Shown here: positions 1-8,886 of the stretch, piece after piece
Layout: every line of letters starts with the position of its first letter
Numbering within the stretch: position 1 is the first letter of the stretch
From: Sulfurimonas sp.
GTDB lineage: Bacteria; Campylobacterota; Campylobacteria; Campylobacterales; Sulfurimonadaceae
DNA: 63,663 nucleotides
Direction of reading: 5' to 3'
Assembly: GCA_016744115.1 (NCBI GenBank)
Contig: JADGEZ010000007.1
Location: 1 to 63,663, forward strand
Position numbers and translations under genes: made by a program
Notes under the pieces: generated by a model
Databases searched by the model: none
The model's input: the letters and a program-made list of their open reading frames with translations, nothing else
What the model was told of the DNA's origin: nothing

Positions 1-188
1 ATAAAATATAATATTATATCACGATAATGTGATAAATAGATTTAAAGCCCATAAATTGGGGAATATAGCATTTATTCATCAGTAATTATTAAGATAAAAA
101 TGTGATTATTTATTTTTATTTATTTTTTAAATTCTTTACTCAAAGGCAAAAAAGTAACAGCCTTTTCTTTACTTTTTATATAATATTT
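1..188. other. AT-rich intergenic edge, no gene seen
   Basis: The left edge is very AT-rich and has no open frame with a plausible start. It lies downstream of the leftward methyltransferase gene. I see no convincing terminator hairpin or RNA gene. Confidence 0.4.
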
Positions 189-767
189 TTATATATGAAA
201 TAAACCTACGGTAATATCATTATTCATATAAGCATCTCTGATTTCTACTCTATGTACATCTAAACTTATGGCAATTTTTTCTATTTTTTCTCTAGTTATA
301 TAGTTATAACTCTTACTTTGCTTTTCACCATAAAGAATATTAAATACAAAACCATACCTAGACGCTCTAAAACAGTTTTTAATAAAAAGGAGTGTTTCAA
401 AATAATGTAGTATATTCATAGCCCCGCTACAAATATAATAATCAGCATTAGGAATTTCATCTTTTGTAATATCTGCTAATACTATTTTTTGTTTAGAGTT
501 GTTTGAAGCTATAGAATGCATTTGCACTAAAGAGTCTATACCAATATAAGTTTGAGGAAGAGTTTTTTTCTTTTTCATATACGTGTACAAATCTCCAAAG
601 CCACAACCTGCATCTGCGAGAGTATTTATGTTCTTTGGCAAAAGACTAAGGAGTATATCAAAACGAAGTTCTTGAGTTTTTTGAGATCTCCAGTTGAGAC
701 CTCGTGCAGATTTACCATGAAGCAAAATAGCTGAGCTATAAAATTTTTGATTATCTATACGAGGCAT
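189..767 (-). CDS. Class I SAM-dependent methyltransferase
   Basis: This 192-residue protein has a Rossmann-type SAM-binding motif, LADAGCGFGDLYTYM, near residue 50. It is followed by an acidic ribose-binding strand (YIGIDSL) and a later D-I-T-K stretch typical of motif III. It probably methylates a small molecule or protein in the cytoplasm; the substrate cannot be read from the sequence. The start is ATG at 767, only 9 bases after the stop of the upstream leftward gene (777..1820), so the two are probably co-transcribed. The family is clear, the function is not. Confidence 0.75.
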   Translation of the reverse strand: MPRIDNQKFYSSAILLHGKSARGLNWRSQKTQELRFDILLSLLPKNINTLADAGCGFGDLYTYMKKKKTLPQTYIGIDSLVQMHSIASNNSKQKIVLADITKDEIPNADYYICSGAMNILHYFETLLFIKNCFRASRYGFVFNILYGEKQSKSYNYITREKIEKIAISLDVHRVEIRDAYMNNDITVGLFHI

Positions 768-776
768 GAGTATTGT

Positions 777-1820
777 TTAACGAAATATCCTATCCATATC
801 TTTAAGAATAGCACCTGGTACGGTTGAAATTTTCATAAATTGAGACATTTGAAGTTGAGGATACATTATAGCTATGTAATACTCTGGTGCTAAAATTTTC
901 GCTTTATTATCTTCGATAAGAACTGGGTATGGTAAAAGACCAGAATTTTGATAGCCTGTTTTTTTCACAAACTTAGAGGTTCTCTTTGCTAGTGTAACTC
1001 CCAGAAGAATACTTCCATTTTCTAAATGGTGTTGAAAAACAACTTTTTTAGATTTCTTTGCTCTTTGTAGTAGGTCTTTATTTTTTCCCTCAGCAATGAG
1101 ATTCATAGATTGATAATAAGGCATATTTTCCATAAATTGAAATCTTTCTAGTGTTCTAAACTTCATCATCTCTTTAGAGTTTTTTGCATTCTCAAAAACA
1201 TCTCTTAAACTTTTGAGCGTTGCAGTTGCAAGTTTTTCATCGTACTGTTTTTGCATAAAGGCTTTCATTAGGTATATTGGGTTTGAAATCACTGTGAGTT
1301 CATTTTTTGTATCAATCACTATTCGGAGTGTTCCTGCAAAACCACGCATGGATGTACTGGCTGCTTTTGTCATAGCATCATTAGTAAAAACTATAGAAAC
1401 TACTTTGCCCTTCTTATCCACTTTATATGTGGATAATACTTTAAAGCCTGCTTTTTCTAATTTTGATTTGGCATCATCAACAGTGATAAGAGGAGAATGC
1501 AGGTATGCAGCTACTCTTGAATCTACAATATCTCCTACTAAGATTTTCTCTTTTTTACTCTCTATATTATCATTAAATCTATGAGGGGCTACCCTACTGG
1601 AAAAAATTACTTCTTTCTTATTGTAAAGGCTAGGCATAGAATTTTTGCTTACCATCTTCCCTTTGGAGTCTAGTAAAATAAGTTTAGGAACCATTACTTG
1701 CACTTGGGGTACTTTAGGGACTTCTGGTATAGTAATCGTTATATCTAAATCTTTAGCAAGGAGTGAAGCACTTGCTAAGAGTATTATCGTTGTAATTTTT
1801 GACATATTAATTTTTTTCAT
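777..1820 (-). CDS. Exported protein of unknown function
   Basis: This 347-residue protein starts with a Sec signal peptide (hydrophobic core TTIILLASASLLA, cleavage probably after LLA). A proline/valine-rich segment (IPEVPKVPQVQVMVPK) follows at about residues 30-45. The rest is a lysine-rich globular periplasmic region with no motif I recognise. It is the first gene of a two-gene leftward unit with the methyltransferase at 189..767 and is divergent from msrA across a 148-bp gap that must hold both promoters. It may be specific to the Campylobacterota; no function is proposed. Confidence 0.7.
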   Translation of the reverse strand: MKKINMSKITTIILLASASLLAKDLDITITIPEVPKVPQVQVMVPKLILLDSKGKMVSKNSMPSLYNKKEVIFSSRVAPHRFNDNIESKKEKILVGDIVDSRVAAYLHSPLITVDDAKSKLEKAGFKVLSTYKVDKKGKVVSIVFTNDAMTKAASTSMRGFAGTLRIVIDTKNELTVISNPIYLMKAFMQKQYDEKLATATLKSLRDVFENAKNSKEMMKFRTLERFQFMENMPYYQSMNLIAEGKNKDLLQRAKKSKKVVFQHHLENGSILLGVTLAKRTSKFVKKTGYQNSGLLPYPVLIEDNKAKILAPEYYIAIMYPQLQMSQFMKISTVPGAILKDMDRIFR

Positions 1821-1968
1821 GAGTATTCCTCTAAATTTCTTATAAAGTTTTCCCTATGATATAGTATATAACTTATAAATTTTCTTAACTTTTAACTTAA
1901 TAGGCTTTCTACAAATAAAACGAGTATTTTTGTGTAATAATTGGACGAAAATTATCTAAGGAAAAAAT

Positions 1969-2499
1969 ATGAAAGAAAAAAGATTAGTATTAGGAGGTGG
2001 TTGTTTTTGGTGTGTAGAAGCAGTTTTTTTAAATGTTAAGGGAGTTTCATCTGTTTTGAGTGGATATACAGGAGGGCTTAAAGCAAATCCAAGTTATGAA
2101 AATATATGTACAGGTTTAACCGGTCACGCCGAAGTTGTAGATATTAAATATGATGCTGATATTATTTCTTTAAAAAATTTATTAGATATTTTTTTTGAAA
2201 TACATGATCCAACGACTCCCAATCAACAGGGAGCAGACAGAGGAACTCAATACCGCTCAGTTATTTATTTTCAAACACAAGAGATGTATGAAGAGATTAC
2301 TCAGTATATTAAAGTAATTGAAAAAAACTTTAATGCAAAAATAGTTACAGAAGTAAGTGTATTAGGTGATGTCTATCTAGCAGAGCAATACCATCAAAAT
2401 TATTATAAGTTACATAGCTTAGAGGGCTATTGTATGGCTGTTATAGCACCAAAACTTCAAAAATTTATGATAAAGTTTCCTAATTATCTTCAAGAATAG
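1969..2499 (+). CDS. msrA: Peptide-methionine (S)-S-oxide reductase MsrA
   Basis: MsrA repairs oxidised proteins by reducing the S-epimer of methionine sulfoxide. The catalytic motif GCFWC is at residues 11-15, with the nucleophilic cysteine at 12. The family segments GTQYRSVIY and EQYHQNYY are present, and a downstream cysteine (GYCMAV) is a candidate resolving residue. The length of 176 residues is normal for a stand-alone MsrA, and no MsrB domain is fused. An AAGGAAA ribosome site precedes the ATG. Its 3' end overlaps the convergent AMMECR1-like gene by 20 bases. Confidence 0.95.
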   Translation: MKEKRLVLGGGCFWCVEAVFLNVKGVSSVLSGYTGGLKANPSYENICTGLTGHAEVVDIKYDADIISLKNLLDIFFEIHDPTTPNQQGADRGTQYRSVIYFQTQEMYEEITQYIKVIEKNFNAKIVTEVSVLGDVYLAEQYHQNYYKLHSLEGYCMAVIAPKLQKFMIKFPNYLQE

Positions 2500-2836
2500 G
2501 AGAATCTTTTTCACTAATAATTCCATCTGGGGTATCTAAGAGTATCTCAACTTCACAAGAAAGATATTCACTCGTTGAGATGGGTGGAAAGTTTGTATCT
2601 TCAAAAGCAGATTTTTTTGCATTAAATATAATATCTTCTATAAGCGTACGATGAGGTAGTTGAGAATGGGAAGATCCTCGAAGTTTATTGTCTATATAAA
2701 GATTAATTTTTGTCGATATTTTCTGTGTTAGGAGGGAGTGTTCTTCTATTAGAGCTAGCTTATTTATGTTTCTTTGTGCTTGAAAAACTTCAACTATAGA
2801 ATCTCTAGCAAGTTGCAATAAAATAGAACGAGACAT
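2480..2836 (-). CDS. Short AMMECR1-domain protein
   Basis: This 118-residue protein matches the core of the AMMECR1 fold (AmmeMemoRadiSam system protein A). The segments KLRGSSHSQLPHRTL and NAKKSAFEDTNFPPISTSE follow the family pattern LRGC-x-LP then NA-x-AAF-x-D-x-RFPPL. Usual members have about 180 residues, and this one stops soon after the VEILLDTP strand, so the C-terminal half is missing or very divergent. The conserved Cys of LRGC is replaced (LRGSS). The role of AMMECR1 proteins is poorly known; the AmmeMemoRadiSam context (a MEMO protein and a radical-SAM protein) is absent here. Confidence 0.6.
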   Translation of the reverse strand: MSRSILLQLARDSIVEVFQAQRNINKLALIEEHSLLTQKISTKINLYIDNKLRGSSHSQLPHRTLIEDIIFNAKKSAFEDTNFPPISTSEYLSCEVEILLDTPDGIISEKDSPILEDN

Positions 2837-2884
2837 CTATAATTCCTTAATTAAACTAGCCTAATTATAACAAGTTTTAATTTT

Positions 2885-4042
2885 CTAGTTTTCTAGTTTT
2901 GTAAATTTGTAGTTGTTGATAAGTTTAATAGTAACCATTACCCCAATTACCTGAAAAAGAGCCGCTAAAATAAAAGCATAATAATGAAGCTGATCAATAC
3001 TTTGTGAATGGTAGGCTAATGTTGCCATAGCGATGAGAAGTGTAAGTGGCATGGAGTGAGATAAGCCCATAAGTATAGAATCAATAGCACCGAGTTTTTT
3101 TATAAAGACCAAAGAGGCAAGCACTCTCATGCTCACCATGGCAAGTGCGATAAGCGATGCTTTGGAGATGAGACCATCCATTGTTAAGGCATTTAAATCA
3201 AAAGAAGTACCGATATGAATAAAAAATATAGGGATTAAAAATCCAAAACCAAAGGAAGCTAGTTTTTCTGGCAACTCATGCTTATGTTCAAAGTAGGTAG
3301 GGATAAATATTCCCGCTAAAAATGCACCAAAGGCAAGTTCAAGATGAAGGTAAAGCATTGAGGCAACCAGTAGTAAAAGTATCGCAAGAGAGAGTCTTAT
3401 ATCTTGTTCTTGATTGTCTTTTTGTGGCATCAAGGCTACAGAGACTTCAGGATACCACCAAAAGAGTAATTGCATAGCTCTAAATATAAAGTACATTACA
3501 ATTAAGAACAAAATTAGAGTAAAAAGTGTTTGAAATAGTTCTAAACCTAATCCAGACTTAAGTCCAGCAGAGCTAATAGTTAAAATGGCAATACTTACAA
3601 CTTCGCCAATCCCTCCAGCAGTCATTGAAATATCTAACCAAGGGGTTTTCCCATATTCTTTAGAAAGGGCTGCCACAAGACCAACAGAGATGAGAGGAAG
3701 AAGGATAATAAAAATATTTCCAAGTTTAAAATATAAAGAAAAAACAATAGCAAAGGTATAGAGAAGAACTAGATAAAAGAAAACTCTTTTCATAATAGTT
3801 TTTGGAGTTTGAAGTACATTCTTAAGATTAATCTCAGTCCCTGCAATAAACATAAGATACAAAAAACCAACCTCGGCAACTATATCAAAAAGATGCTCAT
3901 CGTGTAAAAATCCAATATAACCAAAAATAGAACCTAAGATAATTTCAATAGGAGTAGTAGGGAGTTTAAGAAGCTTTGCAAAAAATGGAGAAAAAACAAT
4001 AATAAGAGCAATTGTAATGATTAATGTTACATTAGGAGTCAT
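2885..4042 (-). CDS. CPA2-family cation:proton antiporter
   Basis: This is a 385-residue inner-membrane protein made almost entirely of hydrophobic helices, about 11-12 by eye. It has the Na/H exchanger-type signature LPTTPIEIILGSIFGYIGF near the N-terminus and GAFLAGIFIPT in the middle. It resembles KefB/GerN-type CPA2 exchangers without the C-terminal RCK/TrkA domain, so it should exchange Na+ or K+ for protons and contribute to pH and ion balance. It lies 15 bases downstream of bioB in a leftward run (topA, phosphoesterase, bioB, antiporter). Ion specificity cannot be read from sequence. Confidence 0.85.
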   Translation of the reverse strand: MTPNVTLIITIALIIVFSPFFAKLLKLPTTPIEIILGSIFGYIGFLHDEHLFDIVAEVGFLYLMFIAGTEINLKNVLQTPKTIMKRVFFYLVLLYTFAIVFSLYFKLGNIFIILLPLISVGLVAALSKEYGKTPWLDISMTAGGIGEVVSIAILTISSAGLKSGLGLELFQTLFTLILFLIVMYFIFRAMQLLFWWYPEVSVALMPQKDNQEQDIRLSLAILLLLVASMLYLHLELAFGAFLAGIFIPTYFEHKHELPEKLASFGFGFLIPIFFIHIGTSFDLNALTMDGLISKASLIALAMVSMRVLASLVFIKKLGAIDSILMGLSHSMPLTLLIAMATLAYHSQSIDQLHYYAFILAALFQVIGVMVTIKLINNYKFTKLEN

Positions 4043-4057
4043 TGTATCTCTTATCCT

Positions 4058-4939
4058 TTAATGAATTTTTTTAGCTACTTCTAGTTGAAGTGATTTTAGC
4101 ATATCTAAATCTTTTGATGCTTCTCGCCCACTTGTAGTTAGATAGTTCCCAACAACAATAGCGTTTGCACCATTTTCAAAGATTTCATCTTGTCTTTTGG
4201 CAAACATAAGTTCTCGACCACCAGCTACCATAATCCGCTTAGCATCTGGAATACTCTCTCGTGTGAGTTTAACTAGACTAAGTGCCTCATCTACACTTAA
4301 AGAGTTTGGTTTTAATTCTAAGGCTTCATTGTGATGATAGAAGTTAATTGGAACAGAAGTAGGCTTGAGTGAGGCGAGTGATTCTAGCATAGAAACTCTA
4401 TCTTCATGTGTTTCGCCTAGACCAAAAATTCCACCAGTTATGAGAACTAGACCAGATTTATTGACATTTTGGCAGGTTTCATATCTTTGACTCCACGGAT
4501 GTGTGGTGCAAATTTGAGGATAAAAAGATTCAGATGTTTCTAGGTTATGGTTATAGGCTTTTATCCCAGCTTCTTTGAGTGTTAAGAGTTGTTCTACTGA
4601 AGCAGTCCCATTACAAGCGATAAGTCGAAGTTCTGGTACTGCCTTACTTACAACTTTAGCAACATCACAAACAAACTTGAGTGTTTTATCCTTCAAGCCC
4701 TTGTCTGCTGTTACTAAACAAAAACCTAAAGCACCAGCATCTCTTGCAGATTTCGCTTCTTGTAAAATAAGATCCATGTCTTTTTGTTTATATCTATCTA
4801 TGTCAGCTTTATAACGGACACTTTGAGAACAAAACTTGCAGTCTTCTAAACAAGTTCCGCTATTTATATTACAAATAGCACATAAAAAAATTTCTTTATT
4901 GATGTTTAGTCCTTGTGTAGCTATATACTTTGCTGTCAA
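4058..4939 (-). CDS. bioB: Biotin synthase BioB
   Basis: BioB is a radical-SAM enzyme that inserts sulfur into dethiobiotin. The [4Fe-4S] cysteines are in GTCLEDCKFCSQS (CxxxCxxC, about residues 29-36). Later family segments such as YNHNLETS and ITGGIFGLGE are clear. At 293 residues it is the short form seen in Campylobacterota. The frame opens at a TTG at 4939, inside the end of the upstream phosphoesterase gene (44-base overlap). An AAGGA lies a few codons further in, so the exact start is uncertain. No other biotin genes are nearby. Confidence 0.92.
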   Translation of the reverse strand: MTAKYIATQGLNINKEIFLCAICNINSGTCLEDCKFCSQSVRYKADIDRYKQKDMDLILQEAKSARDAGALGFCLVTADKGLKDKTLKFVCDVAKVVSKAVPELRLIACNGTASVEQLLTLKEAGIKAYNHNLETSESFYPQICTTHPWSQRYETCQNVNKSGLVLITGGIFGLGETHEDRVSMLESLASLKPTSVPINFYHHNEALELKPNSLSVDEALSLVKLTRESIPDAKRIMVAGGRELMFAKRQDEIFENGANAIVVGNYLTTSGREASKDLDMLKSLQLEVAKKIH

Positions 4940-5420
4940 AGTCTTTAGCTTTTTTATCTCTAAAGTAGCGAGTAACTTGAATAGTCTTTTTATTTATCTC
5001 AATCATAGCACAGGATGAGACAGGTTTGTTTCTAGCACATGCTTCTCCAGGGTTTAAAAAAAGAGTTCCATTGTTAAATTCTGATTTAAAGATATGTGTA
5101 TGACCATACAAAACAATCTCGGTATCAGGAGTCATATAAAAAGGGTGGTGCATAAGTTTAAACGAAGTATCGGCTAGTTTAAAATAGTAAGGTTCTTGTA
5201 CAAGGTTATAGTCATTATTATGAGTCACTAAATGAGCATCATTGTTTCCATAAACAGCGACATATTTTTTTGTAGAGTTTTTAAGTAATTCTAGCGTATC
5301 AACTTCTACAATATCCCCAGCATGCACAATAAACTCAGCCCCATTTTTTAAAAGCATCTCTACAGCTTTTTTAGCTTTTTTATACTTTTTATGGGTGTCT
5401 GAGATTATTCCTATCTTCAT
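4896..5420 (-). CDS. YfcE/MJ0936-type metallophosphoesterase
   Basis: This is a small calcineurin-like phosphodiesterase of 174 residues with the metal-binding series GIISDTH, HAGDIV, YGNNDA and GHTH in order. The open frame extends upstream into topA, but the motif GIISDTH sits at the N-terminus of this family. The ATG at 5420, 4 bases after the topA stop and preceded by AGAAG, is therefore the better start. It probably hydrolyses phosphodiesters in the cytoplasm; the natural substrate is unknown. It is coupled to topA upstream and overlaps bioB downstream. Confidence 0.85.
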   Translation of the reverse strand: MKIGIISDTHKKYKKAKKAVEMLLKNGAEFIVHAGDIVEVDTLELLKNSTKKYVAVYGNNDAHLVTHNNDYNLVQEPYYFKLADTSFKLMHHPFYMTPDTEIVLYGHTHIFKSEFNNGTLFLNPGEACARNKPVSSCAMIEINKKTIQVTRYFRDKKAKDFDSKVYSYTRTKHQ

Positions 5421-5424
5421 AAGT

Positions 5425-7656
5425 TTATTTTTCTTCTGTTTCTCTTGGCGTTCTAGCCTTACATTTAACACACTCATAGACATCTTTGTTTCTGTAAGTT
5501 CTCTCGGCTAAGAGACCGTTTTTACAGCCTTTTTCTTTACACTTTATAGTTGTTGGTTCAAACTTAGAGATAAACTTACACTCAGGGTAGCCCTCACATC
5601 CCCAAAAAGGACCACGGCGAGAGTTTTTAAGAGAAATTTTTCCACCACAATCAGGGCATGGAGTTGTAGAGAGTTTTTCTTCAACATTGATACTCTTAGT
5701 ATTTTTACAATCAGGATAATCACTACAAGCTAAGAACTGACCATTCCTACCATTTTTTATGACCATATCATTGCCACATTTATCACACTTTTCATCGGAA
5801 AGATTTTCTTGTTTTGGAGCAGGGTTACCCTCTTCATCCACTTGTTGAGTGTATTTACATTTTGGAAAACCACTACATGCTATGAAGTTACCAAACCTAC
5901 CAGAACGCAAAAGTAGTTCTGATTCCCCACATTTTGGGCAGTCTCTTCCAAGAGGTTTTGCAAGTTTAAGAGAAACAATATTTTCTTTTCCAGCTGCGAC
6001 TTGATCCATAAAAGGGAAGTAAAAATCACTTAAAAGTTTTTGCCAATCAACATTGCCCTCACTCACTTCATCAAGTTTTTCTTCCATGTTCGCAGTAAAA
6101 GATATATCTACTATATTTGCAAAGTTTTCTTCAAGAATTTTTGTTACAGTAAAAGCCATCTCAGTAGGAACGATTTGTTTTTTCTCTATGTTTACATAGG
6201 TACGACTACTAAGCGTCGCTACGGTTGGAGCGTAAGTAGAAGGGCGACCAACACCTTCTGATTCTAGTTTTTTGATGAGTGAAGCTTCTGAATATCGTGG
6301 AGGTGGTTCGGTGAAATGTTGGAGAGGTTTCACACTTTGAAGCTCTGCTTTTTCCCCCTCTTTTAGAGTTGGAAGGAGTTTATCTTTGTCCTCAGTTCCT
6401 GTTACAGCATAAAAACCATCAAAGATAAGCTTTCTGCCACTTGCACGAAACTCGTTTTCATCGCCTTTGAAGATGATGCTTTGTTGTTCAAACTGTGCAT
6501 CTTCCATTTGACAAGCCATAAAACGCTCATATATGAGACGATAAAGTTTAATCTCATCAGCTTTTAAAAAGCTCATTGCAATCTCAGGAGTGAAACTAAG
6601 CATTGTAGGGCGTATTGCCTCATGGGCTTCTTGTGCACCTTTGGATTTTTTGTTATATGTTTTGGCTTCTTTTGGGAGGTATTTTTTTCCAAAACGATTT
6701 TCAATTACCTCACGAACTGCTGAAACTGCTTCTGTTGCAAGGTTGAGTGAATCTGTTCTCATATAGGTTATAACACCCGAAGTTCCATCTGGGGTTTTTA
6801 CACCCTCATAAAGTGCTTGTGCCACCATCATAGTCTTTTTTGGAGTAAATCCTAACTTGCTTGAGGCAGTTTGTTGGAGTGTTGAGGTCATAAATGGTGG
6901 AGGTGTTGAGCTTTTTCTTTTTTTTGTTTCTATTTTTGAGATGATATAGTTATCTGCATTTACGCTTGACTCTATGGCTTTAGCTTTTGCCTCATTTTCT
7001 ATGCTCATTTTAGTGATTTTGTCATTTCTATGAGAGATAAGATTTGCATCAATATTTGTTTTAAACATCGTATCAATACTCCAATACTCAAGAGGTATAA
7101 AAGCTTGTATCTCTCTTTCTCGATCAACCACGAGTTTAAGAGTTGAGCTTTGTACTCGTCCCCCTGAGAGACCTTTTTGTATCTTTGAAGCAAGAAGTGG
7201 CGAGAGTTTATAACCCACGACACGGTCAAGTAAACGACGAGCTTGTTGAGCATTTACCATATTCATATCTATAGTACGAGCAGAATCAAGAGCATGTTTG
7301 ATAGCAGTCTTTGTAATCTCGTGAAAAACAATTCGAGGAAGTTCTAAGGGGTCTTTTTTAATAGCATGGGCAATATGCCAACCAATAGCTTCCCCCTCGC
7401 GATCCTCATCGGTTGCGATGTATATAGTATCTGCTTTTTTGGCAAGTGCTTTTATCTCTTTAACGATAGCAGAGTTTTCTTTTGCAACAGAGTAAGTAGG
7501 TAGAAGATGGTTCGTTCCTTCTTCTACTGCAATGCCAAAACGAGATTTTGGTAAATCACGGATGTGACCTTTAGAGGCGATAACCTCATAATCTTTTCCC
7601 AAAAAGTTCTTTATAGTCCTTGCCTTAGCAGGTGATTCGACGATGATTAAGTTCAA
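5425..7656 (-). CDS. topA: DNA topoisomerase I TopA
   Basis: This type IA topoisomerase relaxes negative supercoils. The 743-residue protein begins with a Toprim domain (MNLIIVESPAKARTI; metal motif ATDEDREGE). It carries the active-site tyrosine in SGVITYMRTDS near residue 300 and ends with four C-terminal zinc ribbons: CPKCGESE...CSGFPKC, CDKCGND...CSDYPDC, CPDCGGK...CEGYPEC and CKEKGCK...CVKC. Length and domain order are normal for the family. It heads a leftward run with the phosphoesterase and bioB. It is divergent from the flagellin gene. Confidence 0.97.
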   Translation of the reverse strand: MNLIIVESPAKARTIKNFLGKDYEVIASKGHIRDLPKSRFGIAVEEGTNHLLPTYSVAKENSAIVKEIKALAKKADTIYIATDEDREGEAIGWHIAHAIKKDPLELPRIVFHEITKTAIKHALDSARTIDMNMVNAQQARRLLDRVVGYKLSPLLASKIQKGLSGGRVQSSTLKLVVDREREIQAFIPLEYWSIDTMFKTNIDANLISHRNDKITKMSIENEAKAKAIESSVNADNYIISKIETKKRKSSTPPPFMTSTLQQTASSKLGFTPKKTMMVAQALYEGVKTPDGTSGVITYMRTDSLNLATEAVSAVREVIENRFGKKYLPKEAKTYNKKSKGAQEAHEAIRPTMLSFTPEIAMSFLKADEIKLYRLIYERFMACQMEDAQFEQQSIIFKGDENEFRASGRKLIFDGFYAVTGTEDKDKLLPTLKEGEKAELQSVKPLQHFTEPPPRYSEASLIKKLESEGVGRPSTYAPTVATLSSRTYVNIEKKQIVPTEMAFTVTKILEENFANIVDISFTANMEEKLDEVSEGNVDWQKLLSDFYFPFMDQVAAGKENIVSLKLAKPLGRDCPKCGESELLLRSGRFGNFIACSGFPKCKYTQQVDEEGNPAPKQENLSDEKCDKCGNDMVIKNGRNGQFLACSDYPDCKNTKSINVEEKLSTTPCPDCGGKISLKNSRRGPFWGCEGYPECKFISKFEPTTIKCKEKGCKNGLLAERTYRNKDVYECVKCKARTPRETEEK

Positions 7657-7715
7657 ATAGGATTCCTAGATTTTTATTAGTTTTGAAAGTGTAGCGAAAA
7701 AACCTATCTATTTGT

Positions 7716-7742
7716 TAAAGTAATTTTTTTATGTGCCGATTA
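7716..7742 (+). promoter_or_regulatory. Sigma-28 (FliA) flagellin promoter
   Basis: TAAAGTAA at 7716-7723 and GCCGATTA at 7735-7742 are separated by exactly 11 bases. The FliA consensus is TAAAGTTT-N11-GCCGATAA, so both boxes match 6-7 of 8 positions with ideal spacing. The site is 75 bases upstream of the flagellin ATG, as expected for a class 3 flagellar gene. Confidence 0.88.
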
Positions 7743-7817
7743 TACTAATATCAAGGCAAGGAAGCCAAGATAAAAATTTACTAAGAGCAAAAGGCTCTTA
7801 CCCTAAAAGGATTTATT

Positions 7818-8663
7818 ATGGGATTTAGAATTAACACAAACATTGGTGCTATGAACGCACACAGAAACTCAACGATGAACAATGTAGGACTTGACAAAAG
7901 TCTCAATGCTCTTTCTTCTGGTTTGAGAATCAACAAAGCTGCTGATGATTCAGCTGGTCTAGCTATCGCTAACAAACTCTCAGCTCAGTCTCAGGGACTT
8001 GGTCAAGCGATTAGAAACTCAAATGATGGTATCGGACTTATTCAAACAGCCGATGGTGCGCTTGAAGAGTATGGAAACATCTTAAAAAGAGTTAGAGTTC
8101 TATCAATTCAAGCAGCCAATGATACGCAAGATAGTACATCGCGTAGTTTTATCCAACTAGAAGTTAATGCTCTTTTAGAAGAGGCAGGTGATATTGCAGG
8201 GACTACAAAGTTTAACGGTGTAGCGCTTCTTGATGGAGATAAAGGTGGTACAGCTACTAGTGGAGTATTTACATTTCACACAGGTGCATACGCTGATGAG
8301 GTACAGACTGTAGATATTAAAGATGCAGGAGTATCTGTGTTAGTTGCAGCAACAGCAACGAGTTACAGTGTTACTTCACAAGCAACTGCTGAAGCCACTA
8401 TTAAAACAATGGATGCAGCTATCGTGCAAGTAGATGCTCAACGCGCTGTACTGGGTGCGGCTCAAAATAAACTTGAATCAACAGTAAGAAATATTTCTGT
8501 TACTCAGGTAAATGTTGCCGCGGCTGAGTCTAATATCCGTGATGTCGATTTTGCTTCTGAGTCTGCGACCTTTGCAAAACATAACATCTTAGCTCAGTCT
8601 GGTTCTTATGCTATGAGTCAAGCGAACTCTGTTCAACAAAATGTAATGAGACTATTACAATAG
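7818..8663 (+). CDS. Flagellin
   Basis: This is the structural subunit of the flagellar filament. The N-terminal D0/D1 region (MGFRINTNIGAMNAH, LSSGLRINKAADDSAGLAIA, about residues 1-140) and the C-terminal D0 region ending SQANSVQQNVMRLLQ are highly typical. The variable middle is very short, so the 281-residue protein is close to a minimal flagellin (Campylobacter FlaA has about 570). Expression should come from the sigma-28 promoter at 7716-7742, with AAAGGAT as ribosome site at 7807. Its stop is followed by a hairpin terminator. The Maf and PseI genes downstream suggest the filament is modified with pseudaminic-acid-type sugars. Confidence 0.97.
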   Translation: MGFRINTNIGAMNAHRNSTMNNVGLDKSLNALSSGLRINKAADDSAGLAIANKLSAQSQGLGQAIRNSNDGIGLIQTADGALEEYGNILKRVRVLSIQAANDTQDSTSRSFIQLEVNALLEEAGDIAGTTKFNGVALLDGDKGGTATSGVFTFHTGAYADEVQTVDIKDAGVSVLVAATATSYSVTSQATAEATIKTMDAAIVQVDAQRAVLGAAQNKLESTVRNISVTQVNVAAAESNIRDVDFASESATFAKHNILAQSGSYAMSQANSVQQNVMRLLQ

Positions 8664-8705
8664 ATGATTAAAGAGCCTTGGCTCTTAGTCGTCTTTACTT
8701 TTTTA
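8663..8705 (+). terminator. Rho-independent terminator of flagellin
   Basis: AAGAGC at 8671-8676 pairs with GCTCTT at 8681-8686 around CTTG. An imperfect outer stem (GATGATTA with AGTCGTC) extends it, and a T-rich tract TTTACTTTTTTAG follows. It begins at the flagellin stop codon. Confidence 0.8.
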
Positions 8706-8742
8706 GATAATTCTCCTCAATTTTTGATTTTATAATTAGGGC

Positions 8743-8804
8743 TTAGATTCCCAGTCAAGCTGAGAATGACGATGAGTTAGATTCCCAGTCAAGCTTAGAA
8801 TTGC
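8743..8804. repeat. Dispersed intergenic repeat, two half-copies
   Basis: Two adjacent direct copies of TTAGATTCCCAGTCAAGCTGAGAATGAC-like sequence lie at 8743-8770 and 8777-8804. The same element recurs at 46057-46084, with complementary half-copies at 46011, 56662 and 63461. It is non-coding. Confidence 0.7.
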
Positions 8805-8886
8805 ATTAGTTTTTATTTACGCTACTTTTTGGTATTCTTTTTGCTACAAACTCATAATACAAACGCTTATTCTCAAGGAATTAACA

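Noticed and set aside
1213..1584. Rightward open frame antisense to the exported protein gene
   Set aside because: It is a shadow of the real leftward gene with its signal peptide; no ribosome site and no domain.
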